From assembly GCA_016000265.1 (NCBI GenBank), contig JAECRL010000016.1, forward strand, positions 1 to 64,000: a stretch of DNA of 64,000 nucleotides, read 5' to 3'. Positions within the stretch are counted from its first letter, which is position 1; every line of letters starts with the position of its first letter. The DNA is from Burkholderiales bacterium. GTDB lineage: Bacteria > Pseudomonadota > Gammaproteobacteria > Burkholderiales > Burkholderiaceae_C. The notes below the pieces were generated by a model. It did not search any database and was not told the origin of the DNA. It worked only from the letters and a program-made list of their open reading frames with translations. Positions 38,725 through 47,758 of the stretch are shown here, in pieces. Both the position numbers and the translations under genes were made by a program.

Positions 38725-39477
38725 ATGGGCATGCAAGGCCAGACCTTTTTCATCACCGGCGCGTCTTCGGGCATGGGCGCTGACACCGCTCGCTTGCTGG
38801 GCGAGCGGGGCGCCAACGTCGTGCTGGCGGCGCGGCGCGAATCGGCCTGTGCCGAGGTGGCGCACGACGTCGAGGCCGCGGGCGGGCGCGCGCTCGTGCT
38901 GCGCATGGACGTGGACCAGGAAGACGAGGTGCGTCGCGCCGTGGCGCAGGCCGTCGAGCACTTCGGGCGGCTCGATGGCGCCTTCAACAACGCGGGCCTG
39001 CTGGGCGCGGGCCAGCCCCTGCACGAGATGGACACCGAGGCCTTCGACGCCGTCTGGCGCACCAACGTCATGGGCGTGTTCTGGTCGATGAAGCACCAGA
39101 TCGCGGCCATGCTGAAAAGCGGCGGCGGCGCCATCGTCAACAACGCCTCCATCGTGGCCCAGGTGGGCTTCCCGGGCATGGCCCACTACAACGCGAGCAA
39201 GCACGCGGTCATGGGGCTGACGCAGACGGCCGCGCTGGAGTGCTTCAAGCAGGGCATCCGTGTCAACGCCGTGCTGCCTGGCCCCGTGGAGACGCCCATG
39301 GCCGTGCAAGGTTTCGGGGGCGTCGAGAACCTGCACGGCATGCTGAGCGCCTCGCCCGCCGGGCGGCCGGGGCGACCGCGCGAGGTGGCCGAGGTGGTGG
39401 CCTTCCTGTTGTCGTCAGGCGCCAGCTACGTCAGTGGCCAGGGCTGGGTGGTGGACGGTGGCTACACGGTGCAGTGA
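38725..39477 (+). CDS. SDR family oxidoreductase
   Basis: FFITGASSGMGADTARLLGERGANVVLAAR ... NNAG ... YNASK. Confidence 0.93.
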   Translation: MGMQGQTFFITGASSGMGADTARLLGERGANVVLAARRESACAEVAHDVEAAGGRALVLRMDVDQEDEVRRAVAQAVEHFGRLDGAFNNAGLLGAGQPLHEMDTEAFDAVWRTNVMGVFWSMKHQIAAMLKSGGGAIVNNASIVAQVGFPGMAHYNASKHAVMGLTQTAALECFKQGIRVNAVLPGPVETPMAVQGFGGVENLHGMLSASPAGRPGRPREVAEVVAFLLSSGASYVSGQGWVVDGGYTVQ

Positions 39478-39490
39478 GCCCTCGATTCGG

Positions 39491-39937
39491 TCAACCCCGG
39501 GTGAGTTTGACCGCGACGTCGCGCGCTTGCAGCACCCGCCCGTCGTCGGCGCGCACCTGCAACGGCGCGATCGGGCGCTGCAGGTCGCGGTCCACGATCA
39601 CCACGGGCGGCCCGCCGGGTGCGGGCGCGTGGCGGTCGCCCCACTGGGCCAGGGCCACGATGATGGGGAAGAGGTCACGGCCTTTGTCGGTGAGGCGGTA
39701 GTCCAGCGCGCGGCCATTCTCGCTGGCGGCCGTCACTTCGAGGATGCCGTGCTGCACCAGGTCCTGCAGGCGCTGCGTCAGCACATTGGGCGCGATGCCC
39801 AGGTGCGACTGGAACTCGCCGAAGCGACGCGTGCCGAAGAAGGCCTCGCGAACGAGCAGCAGCGTCCACCAGTCGCCGACCTGCTCCAGGGTGCGGGCGA
39901 TGGAGCAGCTCATGTCTGAAAAGGAGGTGCGTCGCAT
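39491..39937 (-). CDS. HxlR family transcriptional regulator
   Basis: CSIARTLEQVGDWWTLLLVREAFFGTRRFGEFQSHLGIAPNVLTQRLQDLVQHGIL. Confidence 0.93.
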   Translation of the reverse strand: MRRTSFSDMSCSIARTLEQVGDWWTLLLVREAFFGTRRFGEFQSHLGIAPNVLTQRLQDLVQHGILEVTAASENGRALDYRLTDKGRDLFPIIVALAQWGDRHAPAPGGPPVVIVDRDLQRPIAPLQVRADDGRVLQARDVAVKLTRG

Positions 39938-39957
39938 GGTGTCACCATCTTACTGAC

Positions 39958-39978
39958 TTACTTGCATCATGCAAGTAA
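39958..39978. promoter_or_regulatory. 21-bp inverted repeat TTACTTGCAT-C-ATGCAAGTAA, predicted HxlR operator
   Basis: Perfect 10-bp arms around a single C in the HxlR/hydrolase divergent promoter. Confidence 0.8.
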
Positions 39979-40030
39979 AGCGGGTAGCCTTCGGAGACTT
40001 TCTTCAAGCAAGTTGTCCCGAGAGGCCCCC

Positions 40031-40819
40031 ATGTCAGATGTCGCACTCTTCGTCCACTCCACCGGGGTGGGCCCTTTCATGTGGAACAAGCTGCTGGTGG
40101 ACCTGCCCGCCGGCATCGCGCCCTTGACGCCGACCAACCGCGGCTACAGCCTGCCCGACCTGATCCCGCGCGGGCAGGCGGTGTCGGTGGCCGATGAGGT
40201 GGCCCACCTGAAGGCGCAGATTCCCGCGGGCACGACGGGCGTCCACCTGGGCGGGCATTCCTACGGCGGCCTGGTGGCCTTGACGCTGGCGCTCGACCCG
40301 GATGTGCCGCTGAAGTCGATCTGGTTGTACGAGCCGGTGCTGTTTGGTGCGCTGCGCCCTTTGGTGGACAGCCTGCCCGCGGACGCGGCGCAGCAGGTGC
40401 GCGAGTTCACCGAGCAACCCGACCGCTTCCTCAACGCCAGCACCGGCGGGCAGGACGCCTGGCTGGAGAACTTCGTGGACTACTGGAACCAGCCTGGCAT
40501 GTGGGCGTCGATGTCGGACAAGGCCAAGGACATGGCGCGCCTGGTGGGCTGGAAGATGTTCCAGGAGGTGCGCATGGTGTTCGAAGAGCCCCTGCCTTTC
40601 GACGCCTACCGCTTGCAGGTGCCGATGACCCTGGTGCGCGGCGAGCGCACCCAGCCCCCGGCGCGCGAGATGGTGCGCCAGCTGGCGGCGGTCAACCCGC
40701 ACGCGCGGGTCGTCGAGCTGCAGGGCCAGGGCCACATGGGCGTGGTGGGCGCACCCGATGCGGTGCGCCCGACCTTGCAGGCGCACTGGGCGGCGCAAGG
40801 GCTCACGCCAGCGGCGTGA
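40031..40819 (+). CDS. alpha/beta hydrolase
   Basis: VALFVHSTGVGPFMWNKL; VHLGGHSYGGLVALTLA (GHSYGG); C-terminal GQGHMGV. Confidence 0.92.
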   Translation: MSDVALFVHSTGVGPFMWNKLLVDLPAGIAPLTPTNRGYSLPDLIPRGQAVSVADEVAHLKAQIPAGTTGVHLGGHSYGGLVALTLALDPDVPLKSIWLYEPVLFGALRPLVDSLPADAAQQVREFTEQPDRFLNASTGGQDAWLENFVDYWNQPGMWASMSDKAKDMARLVGWKMFQEVRMVFEEPLPFDAYRLQVPMTLVRGERTQPPAREMVRQLAAVNPHARVVELQGQGHMGVVGAPDAVRPTLQAHWAAQGLTPAA

Positions 40820-40852
40820 CGTGGCCGGCAGCCTGAGGCGGGTGGTGCCGCC

Positions 40853-41353
40853 TCAGCGAGGAGGGCGCTCCTGCACCTCCAGCCGGGCGGCGGGCCGGGC
40901 TGGTTTCTCGCCAGCCCCATCCACGCCGGGCACCTCGGCCCAGTCCACCTGGCCCGTGTCGCAGACCTGCAGCACCTTGAACCACAGGGTGCCGGCCTGC
41001 GCAGGCAAGCGCCCGGTGACGTCGAAGGTGGTGCGCGCGTGCGCGGGCAGCGCGTGCTGAGGTCCATCGGCTGTCCAGCGCACCTCCTGCCCCTGACGCT
41101 GGATGCCCCAGCCCGGACGGGGCGCGACCGCCAGGATCTCGAAGCCCTCGGGGGCCCGCAGGGTGATGCCCGTTGTCGAACTGGCGCCCGCACAGGCGTG
41201 CCCGACGCGAAAGGTCGCGGTGTGTTCGGCGCCGGTCGGGACGGCCCCGGGCGGCAAGGTGATGTGTGCGCGCGCGATCAGGGGGCAGGTCAGCAGGGGG
41301 CCGGCCAGCAGCAGGGCGGCGCTCAGTTGCGTCAGGCGGTGGGTCGTTGTCAT
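40853..41353 (-). CDS. YcnI/DUF1775 family exported protein
   Basis: Signal peptide then AHITLPPGAVPTGAEHTATFRVGHACAGASSTTGITLRAPEGF. Confidence 0.9.
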   Translation of the reverse strand: MTTTHRLTQLSAALLLAGPLLTCPLIARAHITLPPGAVPTGAEHTATFRVGHACAGASSTTGITLRAPEGFEILAVAPRPGWGIQRQGQEVRWTADGPQHALPAHARTTFDVTGRLPAQAGTLWFKVLQVCDTGQVDWAEVPGVDGAGEKPARPAARLEVQERPPR

Positions 41354-41364
41354 GTCGGGCTCCT

Positions 41365-43743
41365 TCACAGGTCGAACTTCAGCTCAGCCGTGTAGCTGCG
41401 CTGCGGGTAGGGGTGGAAGTTCCAGTGCTTTTTGTTGTTGAGGTTGTCGATGCCGAAGGCGGCGCTCCAGTGCTTGTCGAAGCGGTGGTGCAGGCGCACA
41501 TCGGCGGTGACGAACTGGCTCACGCCCTGGTAGGTCTGACCGTTCACATCGGCGTTGTTGAGCGTGCGGTACTGGCGCCCGCTGTAACGCACGCCCAGGG
41601 TGCCGCTCCATCGGTCGCTCAGGCGGTAGGTGCCCGCCACCGTGGCGCGCCAGCGTGGGATGTTGGGCTGCCAGCGGCCATCGGTGTCGCCGGGGGTGTT
41701 GACGAAGCCGCGGTTGGTTTTGATCTTCGAGTCGGCGTAGGTGACGCTGCCCTGCAGTTGCAAGCCCTTGAGCAGCGCGTCTTCGCTGGACGCGGCCAGC
41801 TCCAGCCCGGAGGTGGCGATGTGGTCCACGTTCTGCACGCGGCTGATGTTGAGGTTGGCTGCCGGATCGAAGACGGTTTGCGAGTAGATCGCATCTTGCG
41901 TCTGCTCGGTGAACCAGGTCAGGCGGGCGCGCACCTGGCCCACGTCCTGCTCGGCCGTCAGCTCCGTGGTGCGCGAGCGCTCCGGGCGCAGGTTCGGGTC
42001 GTTGATGTGGCGCGAGTTGGCCGTCGACGTGGCTCCGTACAGTTCATTGACCGTGGGCATGCGAACGGCTCGGCCCACCGAGGCCTTGAGCACCGTGTCG
42101 TCGAGCCATTGCCATGACAGCGCGGCCTTCGGCGAGTACCACACGCCGCGGCGCGTCGGGTGGTGGATGGCGCTGGTGCCTGAGAAGTCGGTGCGGCCAT
42201 CGTTGGCCTCCCATTGCTCGGCGCGCAGGCCCAGCACGGTCTTCCAGCGGGGCGCGAGCTTCCAGGTGTCTTGCGCATGCAGGCTGTGCATGTTCGTGTT
42301 GCCACTCACGTTGCTGGCCAGGGCTCCGCCGTTGTCTTGCAGGTAATTGCGAGTCAAGGTGGTGGTGCGGTAGCGCAGCTTGTGGTCATCGAACTGGTAG
42401 CCGAAATCGACGACGTGGGTGTTGATCAGCGGGTCAGGCCGCCAGGTGCCCTTGAGCGCCAGGTTGTGCCAGCCGGTGCCGCGGCCATCGGCCAGGGTGC
42501 CCGCGCCGCCCGTGAGGGCGTTGGGCTGCGTGTTGTTGCTGGCGTTCTGGCGCTTGTCGTCGCGCACGTAGTCGTACAGGCTGGCGGCCACCTCCCAGTC
42601 GAAGGTGCCGCGGGTGTTTTGCTTGAGCGAGAAGCCGTGCATGGCGTGCAGCAGCCTCTCGCGGGTGACAGGCAAGTCGCCCCCAGTGAGTGCCGCGAAC
42701 GACCTGCCATCGATGTGGATGGGCCCGCTGGTGACCGGCTGCCCTGACGCATTGCGCAGGTAGGACACCGAGTTCCCCTCAGACTCGTTTTGCCACAGTC
42801 CCAGCACGTAGCTTGCCCTCAATGCGGTGTTGATGTCGTACGCGAGCTTGACCTTGAGGTGGTCTTGCGTGGTGTTGTACTGCGTGCCCGAGCCCACCAC
42901 GTACCAGGGGCGGTTCTGGTTGTCGGCGTCCAGTGCGGCGCCGGTCACGACGGTGCCGTTGTTGTTGGCCGCGCCGCTGCTGAGCAAGCGCGTGGCAAAG
43001 GTCTGGGGCTGGCCCTGGCTGTCTGTGTGGTTGACGTTGATCCACCAAGACCAGCCGCCCTCGCGGCTGCCCAGCGAGGCGCTGCTCTGCCAGGCTCGGT
43101 GGGTGCTGTGCGTGCCGTAGAGGTCAAAGGGCTGCAAGACGTGGCCCACCTTGACGTGCGCCTCCAGCTTCTTGGGCATGCGGGTGACGTAGTCCACCAC
43201 CGCGCCCACCGAGTTGCCCGGGTAGGCCGCCGAGAAGGGGCCGTACATCACGTCCACCCGGTCGATCTCTTCGGGCGTGACCAGGCCCCAGCGTGGCGGG
43301 AAAGCCAGGCCGCCCACGCCGTTGCCCAGGAAGTTCGACAGCAGGATGCCGTCGGCGTAGACGGCCGAGCGCGCGCTGTTGCCCGTGCCCGAGGCCCGGC
43401 TGGACAGGATGGCGTGGTTGTAATCGCCGATGTAGCGCTTGCGCACCAGCAGGCTGGGGAAGTATTTCAGCGCGTCTTCGCTGTCGGTGGCGTTGATGCC
43501 GTGCGCGATGTCGTCCCGCGTGATGCTGTGCACCGTGGTCGGGATCTGGGTGGGCAAGGAGCTGGGGCGGCTGGCGCGCACGGTGATGACGCCCAGTTCG
43601 CGGGTGGGGTCGTCATCCGACTCGTTCGGGTCTTCGGAGGGGGGCCGGGACGGGAGGGGCGATGGAGCTTGGGCTTGGGTTTGGGCGTGCGCGGCCCAGG
43701 GAAAGGCCATGGCCAGGGCGGCCACGAGGAGGTGGGGTTTCAT
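41365..43743 (-). CDS. TonB-dependent receptor, candidate copper-related
   Basis: Signal peptide, plug domain VRKRYIGDYNHAILSSRASGTGNSARSAVYADGILLSNFLG...VDVMYGPFSAAYPGNSVGAVVDYVTR, C-terminal YTAELKFDL. Confidence 0.9.
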   Translation of the reverse strand: MKPHLLVAALAMAFPWAAHAQTQAQAPSPLPSRPPSEDPNESDDDPTRELGVITVRASRPSSLPTQIPTTVHSITRDDIAHGINATDSEDALKYFPSLLVRKRYIGDYNHAILSSRASGTGNSARSAVYADGILLSNFLGNGVGGLAFPPRWGLVTPEEIDRVDVMYGPFSAAYPGNSVGAVVDYVTRMPKKLEAHVKVGHVLQPFDLYGTHSTHRAWQSSASLGSREGGWSWWINVNHTDSQGQPQTFATRLLSSGAANNNGTVVTGAALDADNQNRPWYVVGSGTQYNTTQDHLKVKLAYDINTALRASYVLGLWQNESEGNSVSYLRNASGQPVTSGPIHIDGRSFAALTGGDLPVTRERLLHAMHGFSLKQNTRGTFDWEVAASLYDYVRDDKRQNASNNTQPNALTGGAGTLADGRGTGWHNLALKGTWRPDPLINTHVVDFGYQFDDHKLRYRTTTLTRNYLQDNGGALASNVSGNTNMHSLHAQDTWKLAPRWKTVLGLRAEQWEANDGRTDFSGTSAIHHPTRRGVWYSPKAALSWQWLDDTVLKASVGRAVRMPTVNELYGATSTANSRHINDPNLRPERSRTTELTAEQDVGQVRARLTWFTEQTQDAIYSQTVFDPAANLNISRVQNVDHIATSGLELAASSEDALLKGLQLQGSVTYADSKIKTNRGFVNTPGDTDGRWQPNIPRWRATVAGTYRLSDRWSGTLGVRYSGRQYRTLNNADVNGQTYQGVSQFVTADVRLHHRFDKHWSAAFGIDNLNNKKHWNFHPYPQRSYTAELKFDL

Positions 43744-43844
43744 GTGGATGAGTCGGTCTGATGGACGCCCGTCCGCGTTCGCAGACGCAGCCGCGGACGA
43801 GGCAAAGGGCCCGACCTGGCATCAGGTGCGGGCGCGCTTTCGGA

Positions 43845-44276
43845 TCAGACGAGGCTCGGTGGGGCCCGCGACTGCGCCGGCCGCCAGGGGTGGGCGGTGT
43901 GGGGCGCGTGCAGGAAGGCCCGCGGCACCTGCGGCGTGGCGACCCCGGCCTGGGCGATGCGCGGCATCGCGGGCGTGGGGGGCAGCGCATCGGTGTGCAG
44001 GCTGCAGTACGGGCAGTGGTCAAGCAGGTGCGGCTGCCCGCGCAGAGGGGTCGGGTCCCCAGGGGTCGGGTCCCCGCTGGGGTCGCCCGCCTGGCTGGCG
44101 CCTCCTGCATCCAGGGCCACCCAGGTGGTGCCACCTTGTGCGCGGCACACCTGCACCCAGGCGACGGCGTGCTGGCTTCGCGACAGCTGCGAGAGCGTGG
44201 GCGCGCACGCGGCCAGCAGGATCGCCAGGAAGGCGATCCATGCAAAACACCGGCGGTGAACGCGACTCAAGGCCAT
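43845..44276 (-). CDS. DUF2946 family protein
   Basis: FAWIAFLAILLAACAPTLSQL...WVQVCRAQG...HCPYCSLHTDALPPTP. Confidence 0.8.
   Translation of the reverse strand: MALSRVHRRCFAWIAFLAILLAACAPTLSQLSRSQHAVAWVQVCRAQGGTTWVALDAGGASQAGDPSGDPTPGDPTPLRGQPHLLDHCPYCSLHTDALPPTPAMPRIAQAGVATPQVPRAFLHAPHTAHPWRPAQSRAPPSLV
44046..44075. repeat. two perfect tandem copies of AGGGGTCGGGTCCCC (15 bp) in the DUF2946 gene
   Basis: Seen directly; encodes GDPTPGDPTP on the minus strand. Confidence 0.8.
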
Positions 44277-44302
44277 GCGAAATGGCAGGGGCAGGCCCCG
44301 CC

Positions 44303-45739
44303 TCACTCGCCGGGGTTGCCGGCGTCGGTGGGTTTGGGTGCGCGGGTGCGACCGCTGCTTTTTCGCGCCGGGGTCTTGCGGGCGGCCTGTTTGCGCGGGG
44401 GGGGCTCGTCGGATGCGATGGCCGCAGCGGGCGCGCCAGTTGCCTGGGCCTCGTTGGCGGGCGCGGCCGATTTGGCGGCTGCGCGTTTGCGTGCCGGGGC
44501 CTTGCGGGCCGGACGGGCGGGGGCTTCCGCTGGGGCGGCGGGCGTGGCCGATGCGTGCTCCGGCGTCGGTGTCGGGGCCGGCGCGGCAGCGGGCGCGCTC
44601 ACGTCGCTCGCCGTCGGCGCGCGGTCTCCTCTCTCGGTGCGTTCCGCCCGTTCGGTGCGCTCGCCCCGCTCAGCCCGGCCACCGCGGCCGCGTCGACCCC
44701 GGCGTCGGGCGTCCGGGTCGCGGGCGTCGCGGGCGTCGCGCGCTTCGCCGCCGGCGTCCACGCGCTCGGTGGGGTGGTCATCTTCGCCCGCGTGTTCAGG
44801 CTCCAGTGGGGCGACCTCGTCGTCGATCAACTCGACACCATGGGCCTCGGCGGCGTGAGCGGCTTGCGCGGCGTGGCGCGCCAGCGCGGCGGCATTGGGC
44901 ACGCCCGTGCCGCGCGCCACCCAGGTGCCGGATTTTTCGTCGCGGCCGAACTCCAGCAGGCCGCGGCCTTGGGCCTCTTCCAGCAGGTTGCCGAAGGTGC
45001 GAAAGCCGTAGTACGACTCGCTGAAGCCCGGGTTGCGGCGCTTGATGGCTTCCTTGAGCACGGAGGCCCAGATGCGCCCGCCGTCGTCGCGGTCGGTGAC
45101 CAGCGCTTCGTAGGTCTCGGCGGCCATCTCCACGGCCTTGAGGCGGCGCGCGTCCATCTCTTCGCGGCGGCGGCGGTCTTCTTCGGGGCTGCGGCGCGGC
45201 TGCGGGGCGGCGTCGCGTCCGCTGCCTTGTCCGTTGCTGCGGCGCGCGGCCTGGCGCTGGCTTTCGCGCACCAGGTCGTCGTAGAAGATGAACTCGTCGC
45301 AGTTGGCGATCAGCAGGTCGGAGGTGGACTGTTTGACGCCCACGCCGATGACGTGCTTGGCGTTCTCGCGCAGCTTGGAGACCAGCGGCGAGAAGTCGGA
45401 GTCACCCGAGATGATGACGAAGGTGTTGACGTGGGCCTTGGTGTAGCAGAGGTCGAGCGCGTCGACCACCAGGCGGATGTCGGCCGAGTTCTTGCCCGAC
45501 TGGCGCACGTGCGGGATCTCGATGAGCTCGAAGTTGGCCTCGTGCATCGGGGCCTTGAAGCCCTTGTAGCGCTCCCAGTCGCAGTAGGCCTTCTTGACGA
45601 CGATGCTGCCCTTGAGCAGCAGCCGCTCGAGCACCCGCTTGATGTCGAACTTGTCGTAGTTCGCGTCGCGCACGCCGAGGGCGACGTTCTCGAAGTCGCA
45701 AAACAGCGCCATGCTGATGTGGTCGTGTTGGGATGCCAT
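44303..45739 (-). CDS. NYN-domain (LabA-like) protein with OST-HTH/LOTUS-like domain and low-complexity basic tail
   Basis: MALFCDFENVALGVRDANYDKFD...NTFVIISGDSDFSPLVSKLRENAKHVIGVG; RIWASVLKEAIKRRNPGFSESYYGFRTFGNLLEEAQGRGLLEF; RGRRGRGGRAERGERTERAERTERG and KAPARKRAAAKS tail. Confidence 0.85.
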   Translation of the reverse strand: MASQHDHISMALFCDFENVALGVRDANYDKFDIKRVLERLLLKGSIVVKKAYCDWERYKGFKAPMHEANFELIEIPHVRQSGKNSADIRLVVDALDLCYTKAHVNTFVIISGDSDFSPLVSKLRENAKHVIGVGVKQSTSDLLIANCDEFIFYDDLVRESQRQAARRSNGQGSGRDAAPQPRRSPEEDRRRREEMDARRLKAVEMAAETYEALVTDRDDGGRIWASVLKEAIKRRNPGFSESYYGFRTFGNLLEEAQGRGLLEFGRDEKSGTWVARGTGVPNAAALARHAAQAAHAAEAHGVELIDDEVAPLEPEHAGEDDHPTERVDAGGEARDARDARDPDARRRGRRGRGGRAERGERTERAERTERGDRAPTASDVSAPAAAPAPTPTPEHASATPAAPAEAPARPARKAPARKRAAAKSAAPANEAQATGAPAAAIASDEPPPRKQAARKTPARKSSGRTRAPKPTDAGNPGE

Positions 45740-45763
45740 GTGGGGTCTTGTCTTTCTTCTTGC

Positions 45764-47758
45764 TCAGATCAGGCCGGCGTCGCGCAGGTAGGCGCTGGCG
45801 CGGGTGCGGTCGCACAGGATGGTGAGGCGGCGGCGTGCGCGGGTCATCGCCACGTACAGCAGGTTGCGATTGTCCTCTGTGTCGCCGCCGATGGCGAATT
45901 CGCCTTTGTTGAGGCCAGGCAGGATGACGTGGTCGAACTCCAGGCCCTTGGCGGCTTCGATGCTGGAGATCAGCAGCGACTGCCGCGGGTTCATGCCATG
46001 TTGGCGCACTTCGCGCTCGTTCATGGCCCGGAAAAAAGAGGTGAGGTGGTCGTAGCCGGCGGCCGACTGGATCAGGCCCTCGATGTTGCCCACCACCTGC
46101 GCGATGTCGCGCTGGCGCACCATCATGCGCTCGGCCAGTCGCTGTGGCTGCAGCACGCGCACGAAGCGGCGCTGCAGGGTCTCGGGGTCGTCGCTCTCCA
46201 GGACGTCGAGGGCGTCTTCCAGGCGCTCCCGCACGTCATCGGGGGCGTTGCGCAGCACCTGGTTTTGCAGGAAGTGCGGCGCCATCTCGGGCGCGGCGCA
46301 CACGGCCTGCAGCGCTTCTTTTTCCAGGCGAGCCAGGGTCGCGGCGTCGGGCGGGTTTTGCGGGTCGACGTCACCGGTGTTGACGCTGGAGCCCGCGAAG
46401 CGCAGCAGCGCGCGCAACACGGCCAGGCGCGCCTCAGCCCGCTCGATGCCGCCCAGGCTGTTGCGCGAGCAGGCGTAGAGGCCCCGCACGAAGCTGACCT
46501 CGGGGCGCATGAGGTAGGTCTCGAAGCCGGCGGTGCGGTGGTCGATGCCGAGGTCGAGCAGCAGGTTCTCCAGCTCCACCGACTGGTGCGGCTGGCGCAG
46601 CAGGATGGCGATGGACGACAGCGGTGCTTGCGGCGGCAGGCCCACGCGCTCGCTGATGAGGCGCCTGACGTGCCAGTTGCGGTCGGCCGGGCCCACGGTG
46701 GCGATGACCTCCACCTCCGTGTCCCAGGCGGTCTGGGCCAGGCAGGGCTTGTGGGCCAGGCGACCGACGGCGTCGGCCAGGCGCTGACCGAAGCGCCAGG
46801 TGGTGCTCAAGGGGAAGCGCGTGGCCACGGCGACTTCGCGGTCGAAGGTCTCGCCCATGAAGCGCGCATCCGCACCGGCCATGGCGTGGATGACCTGGTC
46901 GCGGTCGCCCACCCCGACGAAGGCCGCGCGGTTGCGCCGCATCAGCTCGCGCAGCACCGTGAACATGGCGCGGTTGGTGTCGTGCATCTCGTCGACGAGC
47001 ACCAGGTGCAGGCCCAGCGACAGCGGGTGCGCCTCGTCGGGCTGGGTGCCCAGCCAGGCGTCGTCGTCAAGCAGCAGGCGGGCCAGGTCGTGGGTGGCGT
47101 CGTGTTCACCGCGGAAGGCGTGGTGGTCGGGGTGGCCGCCGCGACGGATGTGCTCGTAGGCGCGCAGGATCTTGAGCGTGGCGTAGTCGTGGCCCAGCTC
47201 CGCGGCCAGCGTGGGCGTGAGCGTGCGGTCGGCCGCTTCGAAGAGGAGCTGCAGCGTGCCCTTGAGCTGGGTGAACGAGGCCAGCAAGCCTTCGACGTTG
47301 GCCTCGTTGCGGCCGTCGAAGGTGAGCTCGTCGGGGAAGCGCTCGTCGGCGTTGTGCAGCACCCGGTCGATGGCCTGCAGCACGTGCGGCTTGAGCGCGT
47401 CCGGCCGCTCGTGGCGCGGCACGGCCAGGCCCTCGATGGCCTGCATGCGCTCGGTGCAGAAGGCCTCGAAGGTCATCACCCGGACCTGGCGGCGCACCGC
47501 AGCGGGCAGGCCGATGCGAGCCAGGGCCTCTTGCAGGGCGAGCACCGCGGCGTCGGTGTAGGTCAGCGCGAGCACGCGTTGGGGGTCGGCGCCGCGCTGC
47601 AGGGCCTGGGCCAGCCGCAGCGCCAGCGTGGTGGTCTTGGCCGCGCCCGCGTTGGCTTCGATGACGATGTGGGGCTTGCGCGCCAGCTGGATGGCGCGCT
47701 GCTCGTCCGTGGGGGTGAAGCCCTTGGGCGCGAAGACGAGCTCGTCGGAGGGGCTCAC
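45764..47758 (-). CDS. UvrD/Rep-type ATP-dependent helicase
   Basis: TPTDEQRAIQLARKPHIVIEANAGAAKTTTLALRLAQAL; LVLVDEMHDTN; LLYVAMTRARRRLTIL. Confidence 0.88.
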   Translation of the reverse strand: MSPSDELVFAPKGFTPTDEQRAIQLARKPHIVIEANAGAAKTTTLALRLAQALQRGADPQRVLALTYTDAAVLALQEALARIGLPAAVRRQVRVMTFEAFCTERMQAIEGLAVPRHERPDALKPHVLQAIDRVLHNADERFPDELTFDGRNEANVEGLLASFTQLKGTLQLLFEAADRTLTPTLAAELGHDYATLKILRAYEHIRRGGHPDHHAFRGEHDATHDLARLLLDDDAWLGTQPDEAHPLSLGLHLVLVDEMHDTNRAMFTVLRELMRRNRAAFVGVGDRDQVIHAMAGADARFMGETFDREVAVATRFPLSTTWRFGQRLADAVGRLAHKPCLAQTAWDTEVEVIATVGPADRNWHVRRLISERVGLPPQAPLSSIAILLRQPHQSVELENLLLDLGIDHRTAGFETYLMRPEVSFVRGLYACSRNSLGGIERAEARLAVLRALLRFAGSSVNTGDVDPQNPPDAATLARLEKEALQAVCAAPEMAPHFLQNQVLRNAPDDVRERLEDALDVLESDDPETLQRRFVRVLQPQRLAERMMVRQRDIAQVVGNIEGLIQSAAGYDHLTSFFRAMNEREVRQHGMNPRQSLLISSIEAAKGLEFDHVILPGLNKGEFAIGGDTEDNRNLLYVAMTRARRRLTILCDRTRASAYLRDAGLI

